Shown here: piece by piece, positions 8,481 through 16,689 of the stretch
How the letters are laid out: every line of letters begins with the position of its first letter
How positions within the stretch are numbered: the stretch's first letter is position 1
NCBI GenBank assembly: GCA_029259945.1
Contig: JAJDEF010000032.1
Location: 1 to 64,000, forward strand
Direction of reading: 5' to 3'
Source of the DNA: Planctomycetota bacterium
Lineage (GTDB): Bacteria; Planctomycetota; Planctomycetia; Pirellulales; Lacipirellulaceae
DNA length: 64,000 bases
The notes under the pieces: model-generated
Seen by the model: the letters and a program-made list of their open reading frames with translations, nothing else
Database searches by the model: none
Told to the model about the DNA's origin: nothing
Translations under genes and position numbers: made by a program

Positions 8481-9686
8481 TTAGCTGGGGCGCCTTCGCT
8501 GTATCAACATGCCCACGCTGGCCAGTGCTCCTAATAGCAGCGTGCTTGGCTCAGGCACAGACGCAATAGCAGGGGACAGTGGCCCTGTGTAATTTTGCTG
8601 CCAAAGCAGAAAATCTCCCCCGTCGGTGTCTCCATCCCCATCAGCGTCGCCGCTGCTATTCACGCCAAAACCTGTTGAGAATGTCGCAAGATCGATAGCA
8701 TCGACATCGCCATCCTGGTCAAAATCACCCGGCGAAAAAGTGGGCGCCACGACCGTCCAACCAATGTCGGTTAGGGCAGCGGCATCAAGATCGGTTAACC
8801 GTTTCCGACCCCCCGAAGTGAGCGTGGGGTCCATCGCGGCTTCCTGAGATACGGCGGTTCCCAACACAACGCTCGTGGTTCCTTCCGCCCAATGCCCCGA
8901 ACAAGTCCCGCTGCAATCCAGCGGCACCGGGCCACCATGTTCGCTAACAGCAGCGGTGCCGAAAAATGAAGTACCGCTCACCAAGCTGTTCCACTCCGCA
9001 GCAGTGCCTAATCCCAACGAATGGCCAAATTCGTGAATCGCGGTCGAAAAAAAGTCGCTTTCGCCTGCCGAAGGTGATGTCAAATGATCGAAGTGCCAGT
9101 TCGTACCCGCATCGTTATCAAACGAAATCACTCCACCCCAATTGGCAAAACCAGTCGCTTCACCTCGTGTCGACACAGCGTCAGAAAAAGCATCGGAAAT
9201 AGCGTTAATCTGATTGATCTCTCCTTGAGTAAATCCTCCGGAAGGATTACTCGACCAACCCCACCCTCCCGGACCTCCAACACCCAACGTGCTGCCCGCC
9301 AAGCTCCGGGCCCCCACATAAATTCGGTACTCATCGCTAGCGATGGTCTCGTCGAACAGCGTAGTACTCGCGCCAGTGCCGGGGTTCGTAAAACTTGCTT
9401 GCCACTGCCAAGTGACCACCCCATCAAAATCTGAACTGTGAAAATCGGCGGGCGTCTGGATCGTAGACAATGTGTCCGTCAGCAACGTGGAGTAAAAGCC
9501 CGCGACTGCTTCTAACGACGCACGGGCTTGAATACCTGCCGCTGCTCCGTCAGGGTTGCCCGCCCCAAAAAAGTTGGCAGAGTCAAAAGAATAATCGATC
9601 GAAACCGTTACCGCTTTCGTCCGATCGGCTGTCAGTACAGCAAAGGCGAACACCCCGGCCAACAATAATCGAAAAAAACACTGCAT
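8481..9686 (-). CDS. PEP-CTERM protein with matrixin-like metalloprotease motif and dockerin-like tail
   Basis: A 401-residue exported protein. Residues 1-25 are a signal peptide. The central domain contains AIHEFGHSLGLG (HEFGH at 218-222), the zinc motif HExxH of matrixin-like proteases, and a later AMDP (284-287) resembling a Met-turn. The usual third histidine of HExxHxxGxxH is not at the expected place (Thr instead), so activity is uncertain. Residues 319-365 hold two Ca-binding DxDxDxD-type segments (DFDQDGDVDAIDL and DADGDGDTDGGDF), as in dockerin type I repeats. Residues 377-401 are a PEP-CTERM signal (VPEPS, hydrophobic helix, RRR), which marks export and sorting by an exosortase. No exosortase gene lies in this window. 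Confidence 0.85.
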   Translation of the reverse strand: MQCFFRLLLAGVFAFAVLTADRTKAVTVSIDYSFDSANFFGAGNPDGAAAGIQARASLEAVAGFYSTLLTDTLSTIQTPADFHSSDFDGVVTWQWQASFTNPGTGASTTLFDETIASDEYRIYVGARSLAGSTLGVGGPGGWGWSSNPSGGFTQGEINQINAISDAFSDAVSTRGEATGFANWGGVISFDNDAGTNWHFDHLTSPSAGESDFFSTAIHEFGHSLGLGTAAEWNSLVSGTSFFGTAAVSEHGGPVPLDCSGTCSGHWAEGTTSVVLGTAVSQEAAMDPTLTSGGRKRLTDLDAAALTDIGWTVVAPTFSPGDFDQDGDVDAIDLATFSTGFGVNSSGDADGDGDTDGGDFLLWQQNYTGPLSPAIASVPEPSTLLLGALASVGMLIQRRRPS

Positions 9687-9787
9687 CGCCTTCTCCCTAT
9701 CTCCTGGATAAACCCGACAAAAATCCTAACGGTTTCGTGAACAATACACGGTACTACAGTCTAACGAGAAATGCCCCAAATCCCTAG

Positions 9788-9862
9788 AGACGGTTTCAAA
9801 ACTCTAAAAATGCATCCCAGGGCCGAAGGTTTTCGGGCCGAATGTGGGTTTTGAAACCGTCT
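9788..9862. repeat. Long inverted repeat downstream of the pyrimidine phosphorylase gene
   Basis: AGACGGTTTCAAAAC (9788-9802) and its exact reverse complement GTTTTGAAACCGTCT (9848-9862) flank an inner GGCCGAA/TTCGGGCC hairpin. It lies just beyond the stop of the minus-strand gene ending at 9888, so it may act as a structured 3' end, though no T-run follows. Confidence 0.6.
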
Positions 9863-9887
9863 ATGAGGCTTTCAGGGCTACTCGTTT

Positions 9888-11171
9888 TTACCCAACACGC
9901 TCCAAAATCAACGGCCCAACAGTTGGCCGTTCATCGGCAATTTGAATCGCCGCAGCCAATCGTTCTCTCCCTTCCTCGGCAAACAAATTGTCAGCAAAAA
10001 CATGGGCCAGAGGTTGGTTCGCATCGACCCGATCGCCCAAACGGACGAGCATCTCAAAACCGGTCGAATGATCTAACGCATCGTCCAGTTGTTGACGACC
10101 GCCACGCATGCCAATCACCGCTTGACCAAGAAGCTCGGCATCGATCGCAGCAACAAATCCCGGTCGGCTTGCCAATACTTCGCTGCCTACGGCAACGGTA
10201 CGCGGGGCGTCGAGATCGCCACCTTGGGCGGCTACCATCTTCGCAAATTTCTCTCGTGCTGCGCCTGTGTCAATTGTCTTTTGCAACTGCTCACGAGCTT
10301 TTTCGGCAGTCTCAGCACGCCCGGTAGAAATCAGCAGCTCCACGCCCAGGGCAACCGTTACTTCCATGAGATCAGGCGGCCCGTTGCCTTCCAACGCTGC
10401 AACCGACTCGTCCACTTCGACCGCGTTGCCGACAAGGCGACCCAACGGTTGATTCATGTCGGTGAGCAGCGCCGTGGCTGGCACTCCCATGCGTCGGCCT
10501 GTCTCGACCATCGACTGGGCCAATTCCCGAGCTGACTCGACCGTTTTCATAAACGCACCGCTACCAAACTTGACGTCAAGCACCAATGCATCCAGCCCTT
10601 CGGCCAGTTTTTTGCTCATGATGCTGGCTGCAATCAGCGGAATCGAAGGCACCGTGGCAGTCACGTCACGCAACGCATAAAGTTTTCGATCCGCAGGAAC
10701 CAGATCGGCCGTCGCGCCGGTGATTACGCAACCCACCGAGACAACAACCTTTCGCATCGCATCCAGCGACAAATCCGTACGAAAACCGCGAATCGATTCC
10801 AGCTTATCGAGCGTCCCCCCCGTGGCGCCAAGCCCACGGCCCGAAATCATCGGAACTTGTAAATCGCAACAAGCCAACATCGGCGCAAGCACTAACGAAA
10901 CCTTGTCACCAATCCCGCCGGTTGAGTGTTTGTCGACCAGCGGCGAGCAGCCTTCATCCCACGCCAGTCGCACCCCGGAAGCCAACATGCAATCGGTCAG
11001 CGCCGCCGTTTCGCGGGGCGTCATCCCGCGCAAGTAAATCGCCATCGCTATGGCCGACATCTGATAGTCCGCAATTTCACCAGCGACATAACCATCTACA
11101 AACTCGCCGATCTCGTTATCGGTAAGCTCACCCCCATCACGTTTCTTGGAAATTATCCAGACAGGATTCAT
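9888..11171 (-). CDS. deoA: Pyrimidine-nucleoside / thymidine phosphorylase
   Basis: A 427-residue enzyme that phosphorolyses thymidine, deoxyuridine or uridine to the base plus (deoxy)ribose-1-phosphate. Family motifs are the N-terminal KRDGGELTDNEI, the helix with AIYLRGMTPRETAALT, the phosphate-binding VDKHSTGGIGDKVSL and the signature SGRGLGATGGTLDKLES. The length matches the family (430-440). It overlaps the upstream purine nucleoside phosphorylase gene by four bases (ATGA), so the two are translationally coupled. With deoC nearby it supplies deoxyribose catabolism. Whether it is strictly a thymidine phosphorylase or a broader pyrimidine enzyme (pdp) cannot be told from sequence alone. 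Confidence 0.92.
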   Translation of the reverse strand: MNPVWIISKKRDGGELTDNEIGEFVDGYVAGEIADYQMSAIAMAIYLRGMTPRETAALTDCMLASGVRLAWDEGCSPLVDKHSTGGIGDKVSLVLAPMLACCDLQVPMISGRGLGATGGTLDKLESIRGFRTDLSLDAMRKVVVSVGCVITGATADLVPADRKLYALRDVTATVPSIPLIAASIMSKKLAEGLDALVLDVKFGSGAFMKTVESARELAQSMVETGRRMGVPATALLTDMNQPLGRLVGNAVEVDESVAALEGNGPPDLMEVTVALGVELLISTGRAETAEKAREQLQKTIDTGAAREKFAKMVAAQGGDLDAPRTVAVGSEVLASRPGFVAAIDAELLGQAVIGMRGGRQQLDDALDHSTGFEMLVRLGDRVDANQPLAHVFADNLFAEEGRERLAAAIQIADERPTVGPLILERVG

Positions 11172-11989
11172 AGTGACCCCACCACCCCGCGTACGATAGG
11201 TTTGAGCTTCTCGACCGCAGCCTCCGCAGCAACAACCACATCGTGCCCCGTGGTCTCGCTGAGCGCATCAGGCAAACCAATGTTGGTAATAATCGAAAGC
11301 CCCAACACACGCATGCCCGCGTGACGGGCAGCAAGAACTTCGGGAACCGTCGACATACCGACGGCATCGGCACCAAGACGCCTCAGCATGCGATATTCGG
11401 CACGAGTTTCATAGGTCGGCCCAAGCATCGAAGCATAAACCCCCTGGTGCAACCGAAAGCCTTCTCGTCGAGCGACCGAAATGGCAACCTTGGCAAGTCG
11501 CAAACTATAGGGTTGCGACATATCGGGGAATCTTGGCCCCAGTTGCTCATCGTTCACCCCAACCAAAGGATTGGCAAACATGAAGTTGATCTGATCTTCG
11601 ATCAGCATCACGTCCCCGACCGCATACGCAGGATTCAAGCCGCCTGCTGCATTCAAGATGATAAGCGTTTCAACGCCGAGCTGCTGCATCAACCGCACCG
11701 GCAAAGCAGCCTGCTGTGGCGAGCACCCTTGATAAAGATGAAAACGTCCCTGAAAGGCAATCAACGGCACCCCTTCGAGCTGCCCACAGACCAAGCGACC
11801 TCGATGCCCCGCAGCCATCTCCCCCGAAAATAACGGGAGGTCGGCATAGTCGAGGGTAGTCTCGATGGCAATCTGCTCAGCGAGACTTCCCAACCCAGTG
11901 CCAAGAATCACCCCCACCTGCGGCACCACCGGCCAATGCCGTGCGACGATTTTAGCAGTCGATTCAATTTGTGAAGCTATCTCAGGCAT
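11168..11989 (-). CDS. punA: Purine nucleoside phosphorylase, trimeric type, copy 1
   Basis: A 273-residue enzyme releasing guanine or hypoxanthine from (deoxy)nucleosides. It has the trimeric PNP motifs VILGTGLGSLAEQI, the phosphate and ribose site GRFHLYQG, LNAAGGLNP, the base-site Glu in GPTYETRAEY, the signature VGMSTVPEV and the base-site Asn in LSIITNIGLPDA (equivalent of human N243). These residues predict normal 6-oxopurine specificity. It is coupled to the downstream pyrimidine phosphorylase by a four-base overlap. A second, diverged copy lies 670 bases upstream, separated by a toxin-antitoxin-like pair. Confidence 0.92.
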   Translation of the reverse strand: MPEIASQIESTAKIVARHWPVVPQVGVILGTGLGSLAEQIAIETTLDYADLPLFSGEMAAGHRGRLVCGQLEGVPLIAFQGRFHLYQGCSPQQAALPVRLMQQLGVETLIILNAAGGLNPAYAVGDVMLIEDQINFMFANPLVGVNDEQLGPRFPDMSQPYSLRLAKVAISVARREGFRLHQGVYASMLGPTYETRAEYRMLRRLGADAVGMSTVPEVLAARHAGMRVLGLSIITNIGLPDALSETTGHDVVVAAEAAVEKLKPIVRGVVGSL

Positions 11990-12002
11990 AATAAGACGCG
12001 AA

Positions 12003-12344
12003 CTACTTGCCCAACTTTAGTTCTAATTTTACGCCTAACGCCGAGGCATATCGCATGAGCGTTCGCACCGTCGGATTCGGAATTTCGTCGTTTTCCAGCT
12101 TGCTGATTGCCTCACGTCCAATGCCCGACCGGTTGCGAATGTCTGCAAGACTCAGGCCTTGCCGTTCACGTTCAGCCTTGAGTTGGTTCAGTGCCTTGCG
12201 AGATGCTTCGTGTGCTTCAAAGACAACACGCCCCTCGGCAATGATAGCTTCCTTGTCCGCTCCAACAGCAGCAAGTTCCCGCTTGTAGATAGCCCGCTCT
12301 GAAGCTGTAGACTTCTTGTAAACTCGTTTTGCTTTTTTGGCCAT
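12003..12344 (-). CDS. XRE-family HTH protein, likely antitoxin
   Basis: A 113-residue protein with a basic N-terminus (MAKKAKRVYKK) and a C-terminal Cro/CI-type helix-turn-helix (about residues 55-108: RERQGLSLADIRNRSGIGREAISKLENDEIPNPTVRTLMRYASALG). The C-terminal position of the HTH after a linker is typical of HigA-like and related antitoxins. Its ATG overlaps the stop of the upstream small gene (TAATG), an arrangement common in toxin-antitoxin operons. It probably represses its own operon. The toxin-antitoxin role is inferred from size, order and overlap. Confidence 0.75.
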   Translation of the reverse strand: MAKKAKRVYKKSTASERAIYKRELAAVGADKEAIIAEGRVVFEAHEASRKALNQLKAERERQGLSLADIRNRSGIGREAISKLENDEIPNPTVRTLMRYASALGVKLELKLGK

Positions 12345-12580
12345 TATTCCACCTCATAGGCTGTTATGGGGAGAAATTCATCGTCGTCAAGTTCTTTGTA
12401 GACACATGCCAAGTTTCGGCCATCTTCGGTTACGCCAAATGCAATTGGGCAGCCGGATGAACGGCTGACACCAACTGATAAAGGCTCGCAAACGATCGCC
12501 TCAAAATCATTTTGAGTCACCCCATTTTCAGCGAGATGCTTGACGTTGTCTTCCGTCCAGATAAAGAAATAGTAAGGCAT
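12344..12580 (-). CDS. Small BrnT/RelE-like protein, likely toxin
   Basis: A 78-residue protein. The pattern is an N-terminal WTEDNVKHLAENGVTQNDFEAIV helix, then strands with SRSSGCPIAFGVTEDGRNLACVY and a final strand PITAYEVE. This resembles small BrnT or DUF4258-like toxins found next to HTH antitoxins. It lies first in a two-gene unit and overlaps the HTH gene by one base. The pair sits between the two purine nucleoside phosphorylase genes and looks inserted into the salvage cluster. No catalytic residue can be assigned. Confidence 0.65.
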   Translation of the reverse strand: MPYYFFIWTEDNVKHLAENGVTQNDFEAIVCEPLSVGVSRSSGCPIAFGVTEDGRNLACVYKELDDDEFLPITAYEVE

Positions 12581-12661
12581 GTGGCTAAAAGAAGTGTTGC
12601 ATTAAATTATAACACCTGCGAACCGGGATGCAACAGCAAAAAGTGGTTCCTGGACGGACTT

Positions 12662-13495
12662 TCAAGACCTACTGGCTTCGTGGGCCAAGATGCCCAGCAC
12701 CAAAGCCCTCAGCTTAGGCTCAGCCCCATTGGCAATCGCGATGATCTCTTCGACGACCGCCGGCTTCAGCGAATCAGGCAGACACATGTCGGTAATCACC
12801 GAAACACCAAAAACACGCATCTCGCTATGGACGGCAACAATCACCTCGGGCACGGTCGACATCCCAACGACATCGGCACCAATCGTTCGCAAGAACCGAT
12901 ATTCCGCACGGGTTTCAAGATTCGGCCCCGTCACAGCAACCATCACACCGCGATGCGCCACGAAATCTTCTCGACGAGCAATGTGTAAGCCCACGTCGAT
13001 CAGTTCAGGCGTGTAAGGAGCACTCATATCCGGAAAACGCACACCAAGCCGCTCGTCGTTGATGCCTACCAACGGATTGTCGCCCATCAAGTTAATATGA
13101 TCGTCGACAATCATCACGTCGCCTGACCGATGCAATGGATTCATGCCGCCCACCGCCTGGGTCACAATCATTAGCTCTGCCCCCAGCGCCTTCATCACTC
13201 GAACTGGCAACGTAATTTGATCGAGCGGGTAGCCTTCGTATTGATGAAACCGACCTTCCATCGCCATGATCGGCAAACCCTCAAGCCGTCCACAGATAAG
13301 CCGCCCTGCGTGGCCGACCGACGTCGATTGAGGAAAGTGGGGGATCTTCTCGTAGTCGATCGCAACCGCCGACTCAATTTGCTCCGCCAAACCGCCCAAT
13401 CCCGTGCCGAGAATGATGCCTGCGCGAGGCACCTCCGACCACTGTTCGCGAATAAAATCCGCAGCCGCTTGGACTTGATCATAGAGTTCTAACAT
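12662..13495 (-). CDS. Purine nucleoside phosphorylase, copy 2, altered base site
   Basis: A 277-residue paralogue of the PNP encoded at 11168-11989. It keeps ILGTGLGGLAEQI, GRFHQYEG, the base-site Glu (GPNLETRAEY) and VGMSTVPEV. It differs at positions that set specificity: TQAVGGMNP replaces LNAAGGLNP, NLETRAEY replaces TYETRAEY, and VSVITDMCLPDS has Asp where copy 1 has the base-site Asn (human N243). In human PNP the N243D change is known to raise use of 6-aminopurine nucleosides, and MTA phosphorylases carry Asp here. I therefore infer a different substrate, possibly adenosine or a related nucleoside. Confidence 0.85.
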   Translation of the reverse strand: MLELYDQVQAAADFIREQWSEVPRAGIILGTGLGGLAEQIESAVAIDYEKIPHFPQSTSVGHAGRLICGRLEGLPIMAMEGRFHQYEGYPLDQITLPVRVMKALGAELMIVTQAVGGMNPLHRSGDVMIVDDHINLMGDNPLVGINDERLGVRFPDMSAPYTPELIDVGLHIARREDFVAHRGVMVAVTGPNLETRAEYRFLRTIGADVVGMSTVPEVIVAVHSEMRVFGVSVITDMCLPDSLKPAVVEEIIAIANGAEPKLRALVLGILAHEASRS

Positions 13496-13602
13496 CGTGT
13501 TTTATTCTTTTCCTATTGGCCACGTTTTAGAATCTTACTCTGCGTGATAATTTTTTACTTCCGCCGGATGAAATGTCACGTTTTTCTGGATATTAGTTAT
13601 CA

Positions 13603-13630
13603 ATTTTCCTTTGCGCCTTTGCGAGAGACT
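13603..13630. repeat. Degenerate TTTGCG repeat fragment
   Basis: TTTTCCTTTGCGCCTTTGCG and following bases match the degenerate half of a short repeat commonly dispersed in environmental bacterial genomes, of the same general style as the CAGAG elements here. It lies just downstream of the deoC stop and has no inverted partner. Confidence 0.35.
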
Positions 13631-13639
13631 TACTTTCTG

Positions 13640-14347
13640 TCACTTGTTCTCATCACCACACTCGCCCATCGCAATCGCCTTGGTGCTGCTTGTGCCAAGT
13701 CGCGTAGCCCCCAAGGCAACAAAACGCTCGGCATCGGCAAACGAACGGATGCCCCCCGAGGCTTTCACCTGCACCTGGTCGCCCGTATTTGCAACCATCA
13801 GACGAATATCATCTTCGGTGGCCCCGGTGCTGGTCAATGTCCCGTCGGCACCTTTTACAAAACCAAATCCGGTCGAGGTTTTCACAAAAGCAGCGCCAGC
13901 CTGCTCGCTCAGCTCACAGAGGCGAATTTTCAATGCATCGTCCGGCAACAACCCTGTCTCGAAAATAACCTTGGTGATGGCCCCGCAACTGCGGGCAGCC
14001 TCGACCACCGCATAAATGTCGTCCCCCACTTGCTGCCACTGTTCGGCCAATACGCAACCCAAATTCACCACCATGTCGACTTCGCGCGCCCCCGCTTCGC
14101 AGGCGACCTGCGTCTCGCAAACCTTAGCAGCCGTCGTGGTCCCACCGTGCGGAAATCCAATCACCGTGCTCGGCATTACCTTCGAGCCTGCCAGTAGTTC
14201 GCTGGCCAGATGCACCATCGATGGTTTGACGCACACACTCGCTACCCCTAGCTCGACACACAGGAGGCAATCCTCACGTAAATCGTCGGCCGTCTGCGTC
14301 GGGTGCAAAACCGCGTGGTCAATCATCGACACAATAGACATCGTCAT
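13640..14347 (-). CDS. deoC: Deoxyribose-phosphate aldolase
   Basis: A 235-residue class I aldolase cleaving 2-deoxyribose-5-phosphate into glyceraldehyde-3-phosphate and acetaldehyde. The Schiff-base lysine is K156 in FVKTSTGFG; the proton-relay residues appear as D91 (EVDMVVN) and the lysine in VQVKASGGIRSF; TKVIFETG is also conserved. The length is normal. It completes the pathway from the deoxyribose phosphate released by the phosphorylases in the same cluster. No phosphopentomutase gene lies in the window, so deoxyribose-1-phosphate isomerisation must be encoded elsewhere. Confidence 0.93.
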   Translation of the reverse strand: MTMSIVSMIDHAVLHPTQTADDLREDCLLCVELGVASVCVKPSMVHLASELLAGSKVMPSTVIGFPHGGTTTAAKVCETQVACEAGAREVDMVVNLGCVLAEQWQQVGDDIYAVVEAARSCGAITKVIFETGLLPDDALKIRLCELSEQAGAAFVKTSTGFGFVKGADGTLTSTGATEDDIRLMVANTGDQVQVKASGGIRSFADAERFVALGATRLGTSSTKAIAMGECGDENK

Positions 14348-14447
14348 ATCCTAAGTGATTAGCGCGCAGGTAACCTAAGGGCGACCAACAACACAACGCG
14401 AAATACGGCTGCTCTCACTTGGAATGCACGAGAAGCCCTTGGCAATT

Positions 14448-15461
14448 CTAAGGCAACACCTCTTGCCCCGCCATGGTCACCAGGGCCACAAAAGCGTTCG
14501 CATCCATGCTCTCCGAATAGAACCCGACACTCCCGTCGGCGGAAGAAATGTTGATGCCTCCCACATGAAAACCAAACGGCTTGTTCACGTTATTGCAGTT
14601 TATTAGCTGCGAACTACCACAAAAGTCGTTGATCGTCATCCAAGTCCGCTGGCTCGCCCAACGAAAGCGACTGTTCCTGCTCCGGTCTTCCTCACCATTA
14701 AAAAATCGGGTTTCCTTCACGCCATCAAATGTCCCCGTGTAAAACCCAAACATAAACGGCTTAGCGACCGCCTCAAAGTACATCCCCGTATTAGAAAGCC
14801 CGTCGGTCACTTGTCCCGCTCGTACTCTGCGGCGATCCGTTTTGGCGGAATCCTCCATGTTGAGTTTGTCTTCCTGCAACAAGCCACGCCAAATAGGCTC
14901 GTCTTCGCCAATCCCTCCATGCGCATCAATCATGCCACTCACTAGCAGGTCTTTTAGTCCCGAACTACTCACGTCAACTCGAATCGCGCCGATGTAGTCG
15001 GTCGCATGCCGCAAGGGCTGATAGACAGGCGACGAAGGGCAGATGAGTATCCCGCCAATATCTTGCTTCGTATACGCTTCGTTGTCGTAAGGCGAGGTCG
15101 CGTTCCAGTCCCAATCGAAATCGATCACACTAAACTTATTGCCTTGCTCAAAATAGGGCAACAAAAAAGAAAGACCATTATGGCGCGCCAGCGGTGGCTT
15201 TTCTCCACTCGCGAGTCCGCCACTCGGATTCACACGCTCCTGCGCTGCCGGCGCAAAATAGCCCTGACTCGATTCAAAATTGAGTGCCGCCAGCGCAAGA
15301 TTTTTTAGATTGACCACACACTGGGTCCGTCGAGCAGCTTCACGCGCCGCTTGCACCGCCGGAAGTAACAATGCAACAAGAATGCCGATGATCGCGATCA
15401 CGACCAGCAGTTCAATCAGCGTAAACGCCAAACGACCAAATGCGCTTTGCCGAGAATGCAT
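14448..15461 (-). CDS. DUF1559 protein with type IV pilin-like N-terminus
   Basis: A 337-residue member of the DUF1559 family, which is greatly expanded in planctomycetes. The N-terminus has a prepilin signal ([20 protein letters not shown]) for cleavage by a prepilin peptidase and methylation of the new N-terminal residue, followed by [12 protein letters not shown]. The C-terminal part has the family's [16 protein letters not shown] segment (the DG motif). I chose the ATG at 15461 because it places the prepilin motif about 12 residues in; a longer reading upstream adds an unrelated hydrophobic stretch. It is probably part of a pseudopilin-like surface apparatus, with the specific role unknown. 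It interrupts an otherwise metabolic cluster. Confidence 0.9.
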   Translation of the reverse strand: MHSRQSAFGRLAFTLIELLVVIAIIGILVALLLPAVQAAREAARRTQCVVNLKNLALAALNFESSQGYFAPAAQERVNPSGGLASGEKPPLARHNGLSFLLPYFEQGNKFSVIDFDWDWNATSPYDNEAYTKQDIGGILICPSSPVYQPLRHATDYIGAIRVDVSSSGLKDLLVSGMIDAHGGIGEDEPIWRGLLQEDKLNMEDSAKTDRRRVRAGQVTDGLSNTGMYFEAVAKPFMFGFYTGTFDGVKETRFFNGEEDRSRNSRFRWASQRTWMTINDFCGSSQLINCNNVNKPFGFHVGGINISSADGSVGFYSESMDANAFVALVTMAGQEVLP

Positions 15462-15605
15462 AGATGCCAACTCGTTGAAAGGAGGAGCAAACGCACACAA
15501 GACTAGTGATGATACACCCAATAAGAAAAAATAGCCAGAAGCCGGTGCCCATTGCAAGGTGAACTGCAAAGTCGCAATTGTATAAAATAAAACAAAATTA
15601 ATTGA

Positions 15606-15689
15606 ACCACAGAGGGCACAGAGAACACCGAGAAAAGCTTAGTTCCAGGCCCTCTGTGCTGCTCTGTGCTGCTCTGTGTCCTCTGTGGT
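15606..15689. repeat. Inverted-repeat element of the CAGAG family, copy 2
   Basis: ACCACAGAGGGCACAGAGA on the left matches the reverse complement of the right end (ACCACAGAGGACACAGAGC). The right arm contains extra direct copies of GCTCTGTGCT. It is followed at about 15704 by CCTTTTGATTGATC, a flank also seen after the degenerate copy near 60350, so the repeat unit may extend past the inverted termini. Confidence 0.6.
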
Positions 15690-15807
15690 AAATTTTTTTC
15701 CTGCCTTTTGATTGATCGTGCCGACTTTGCAGTCGTCCTGCGCCCATTGCGGTTCTGCTGCGCGAGAAAACCACTCCCTTCGTGGTGAGTACAAAACCGT
15801 CGCACTT

Positions 15808-16581
15808 TCAATACTGAAAATGCTTAATCTTCTCGCCCTTCTCTTCGATCTCGGTCAGCGATTCGATGCCAATCTCCAAATGCACGTCCGCCCAGTTTTG
15901 ACTCACCTGGGCATCGCTTTTCAGCGTTTTTATCCCCTCATGCGTCATCGGCAAATCCGAGACCAACAGCAGTGCTCCACGGGCGATTTCGTTTTTATGG
16001 CCGACCACAAAAATCGTCGCCGCTTCCATGTCGATGGCGATCGGCGTGTATTCACGAAGTCGCAACTTAAATTCCTCGTCATGCTCCCACACCCGCCGGT
16101 TAGTCGTGTAAACCACCCCGGAGCGGTAATCAAGATTTCGCTCCACCAATTTTTCAGAAACAAACTTATGCAACTTAAAAGAGGGCAGCGCAGGCACCTT
16201 TTGCGGCAAATAGTCGTCGGAGGTTCCTTCGCCGCGAATCGCTCCGATGGGCAAAATAAAATTGCCGATTTCGGTCGTCCGTTTCAAACCACCGCATTTC
16301 CCAAGAAAAAGAACCGCCTTCGGGTGGTAGGCCGTCAACAAATCCATCACCGTCGCGGCATTAGGCGAACCAATTCCAAAATTGATGATCGTCAGCCCAT
16401 CGCGATTCGTCGCCGCCTGCATCGGGTGATCTTCACCATAAACATCGCAGCCAAACTTCTCGGCAAATTTCTGCACGTAATTCCGAAAGTTGGTCAGCAA
16501 CACGTAATCGCCAAACGCTTCGATCGGCATCCCCGTATAACGGGGCAACCAGTTCTGGGCGAGATCGTACTTAGTAACCAT
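15808..16581 (-). CDS. amn: AMP nucleosidase
   Basis: A 257-residue enzyme hydrolysing AMP to adenine and ribose-5-phosphate. It belongs to the short form of AMP nucleosidase related to nucleoside phosphorylases and lacks the large N-terminal domain of E. coli Amn. Motifs: INFGIGSPNAATVMDLL (phosphate and substrate loop), LFLGKCGGLK, YTTNRRVWEHDE, the ribose-binding AIDMEAATIF and the catalytic Asp region LLVSDLPMTHEG. It lies in the salvage cluster; the adenine produced could feed the adenine deaminase at 29338. Confidence 0.92.
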   Translation of the reverse strand: MVTKYDLAQNWLPRYTGMPIEAFGDYVLLTNFRNYVQKFAEKFGCDVYGEDHPMQAATNRDGLTIINFGIGSPNAATVMDLLTAYHPKAVLFLGKCGGLKRTTEIGNFILPIGAIRGEGTSDDYLPQKVPALPSFKLHKFVSEKLVERNLDYRSGVVYTTNRRVWEHDEEFKLRLREYTPIAIDMEAATIFVVGHKNEIARGALLLVSDLPMTHEGIKTLKSDAQVSQNWADVHLEIGIESLTEIEEKGEKIKHFQY

Positions 16582-16641
16582 AAGAAAAACCGCTTGAAAG
16601 GGAGAAGGGAGCTTCAGAATACACCCCGACCGACAACAAAC

Positions 16642-16669
16642 ATAGCCCGGCCATCCTGGCCGGAATCAT
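16642..16669. repeat. Dispersed GCCCGGCCATCCTGGCCGG repeat, copy 1
   Basis: TAGCCCGGCCATCCTGGCCG contains a palindromic GGCCATCCTGGCC core. Close copies lie at 17256-17285, 58646-58668 (reverse) and 60271-60294 (reverse), all intergenic. Confidence 0.6.
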
Positions 16670-16689
16670 TACATCCGTACCCTCGATAC

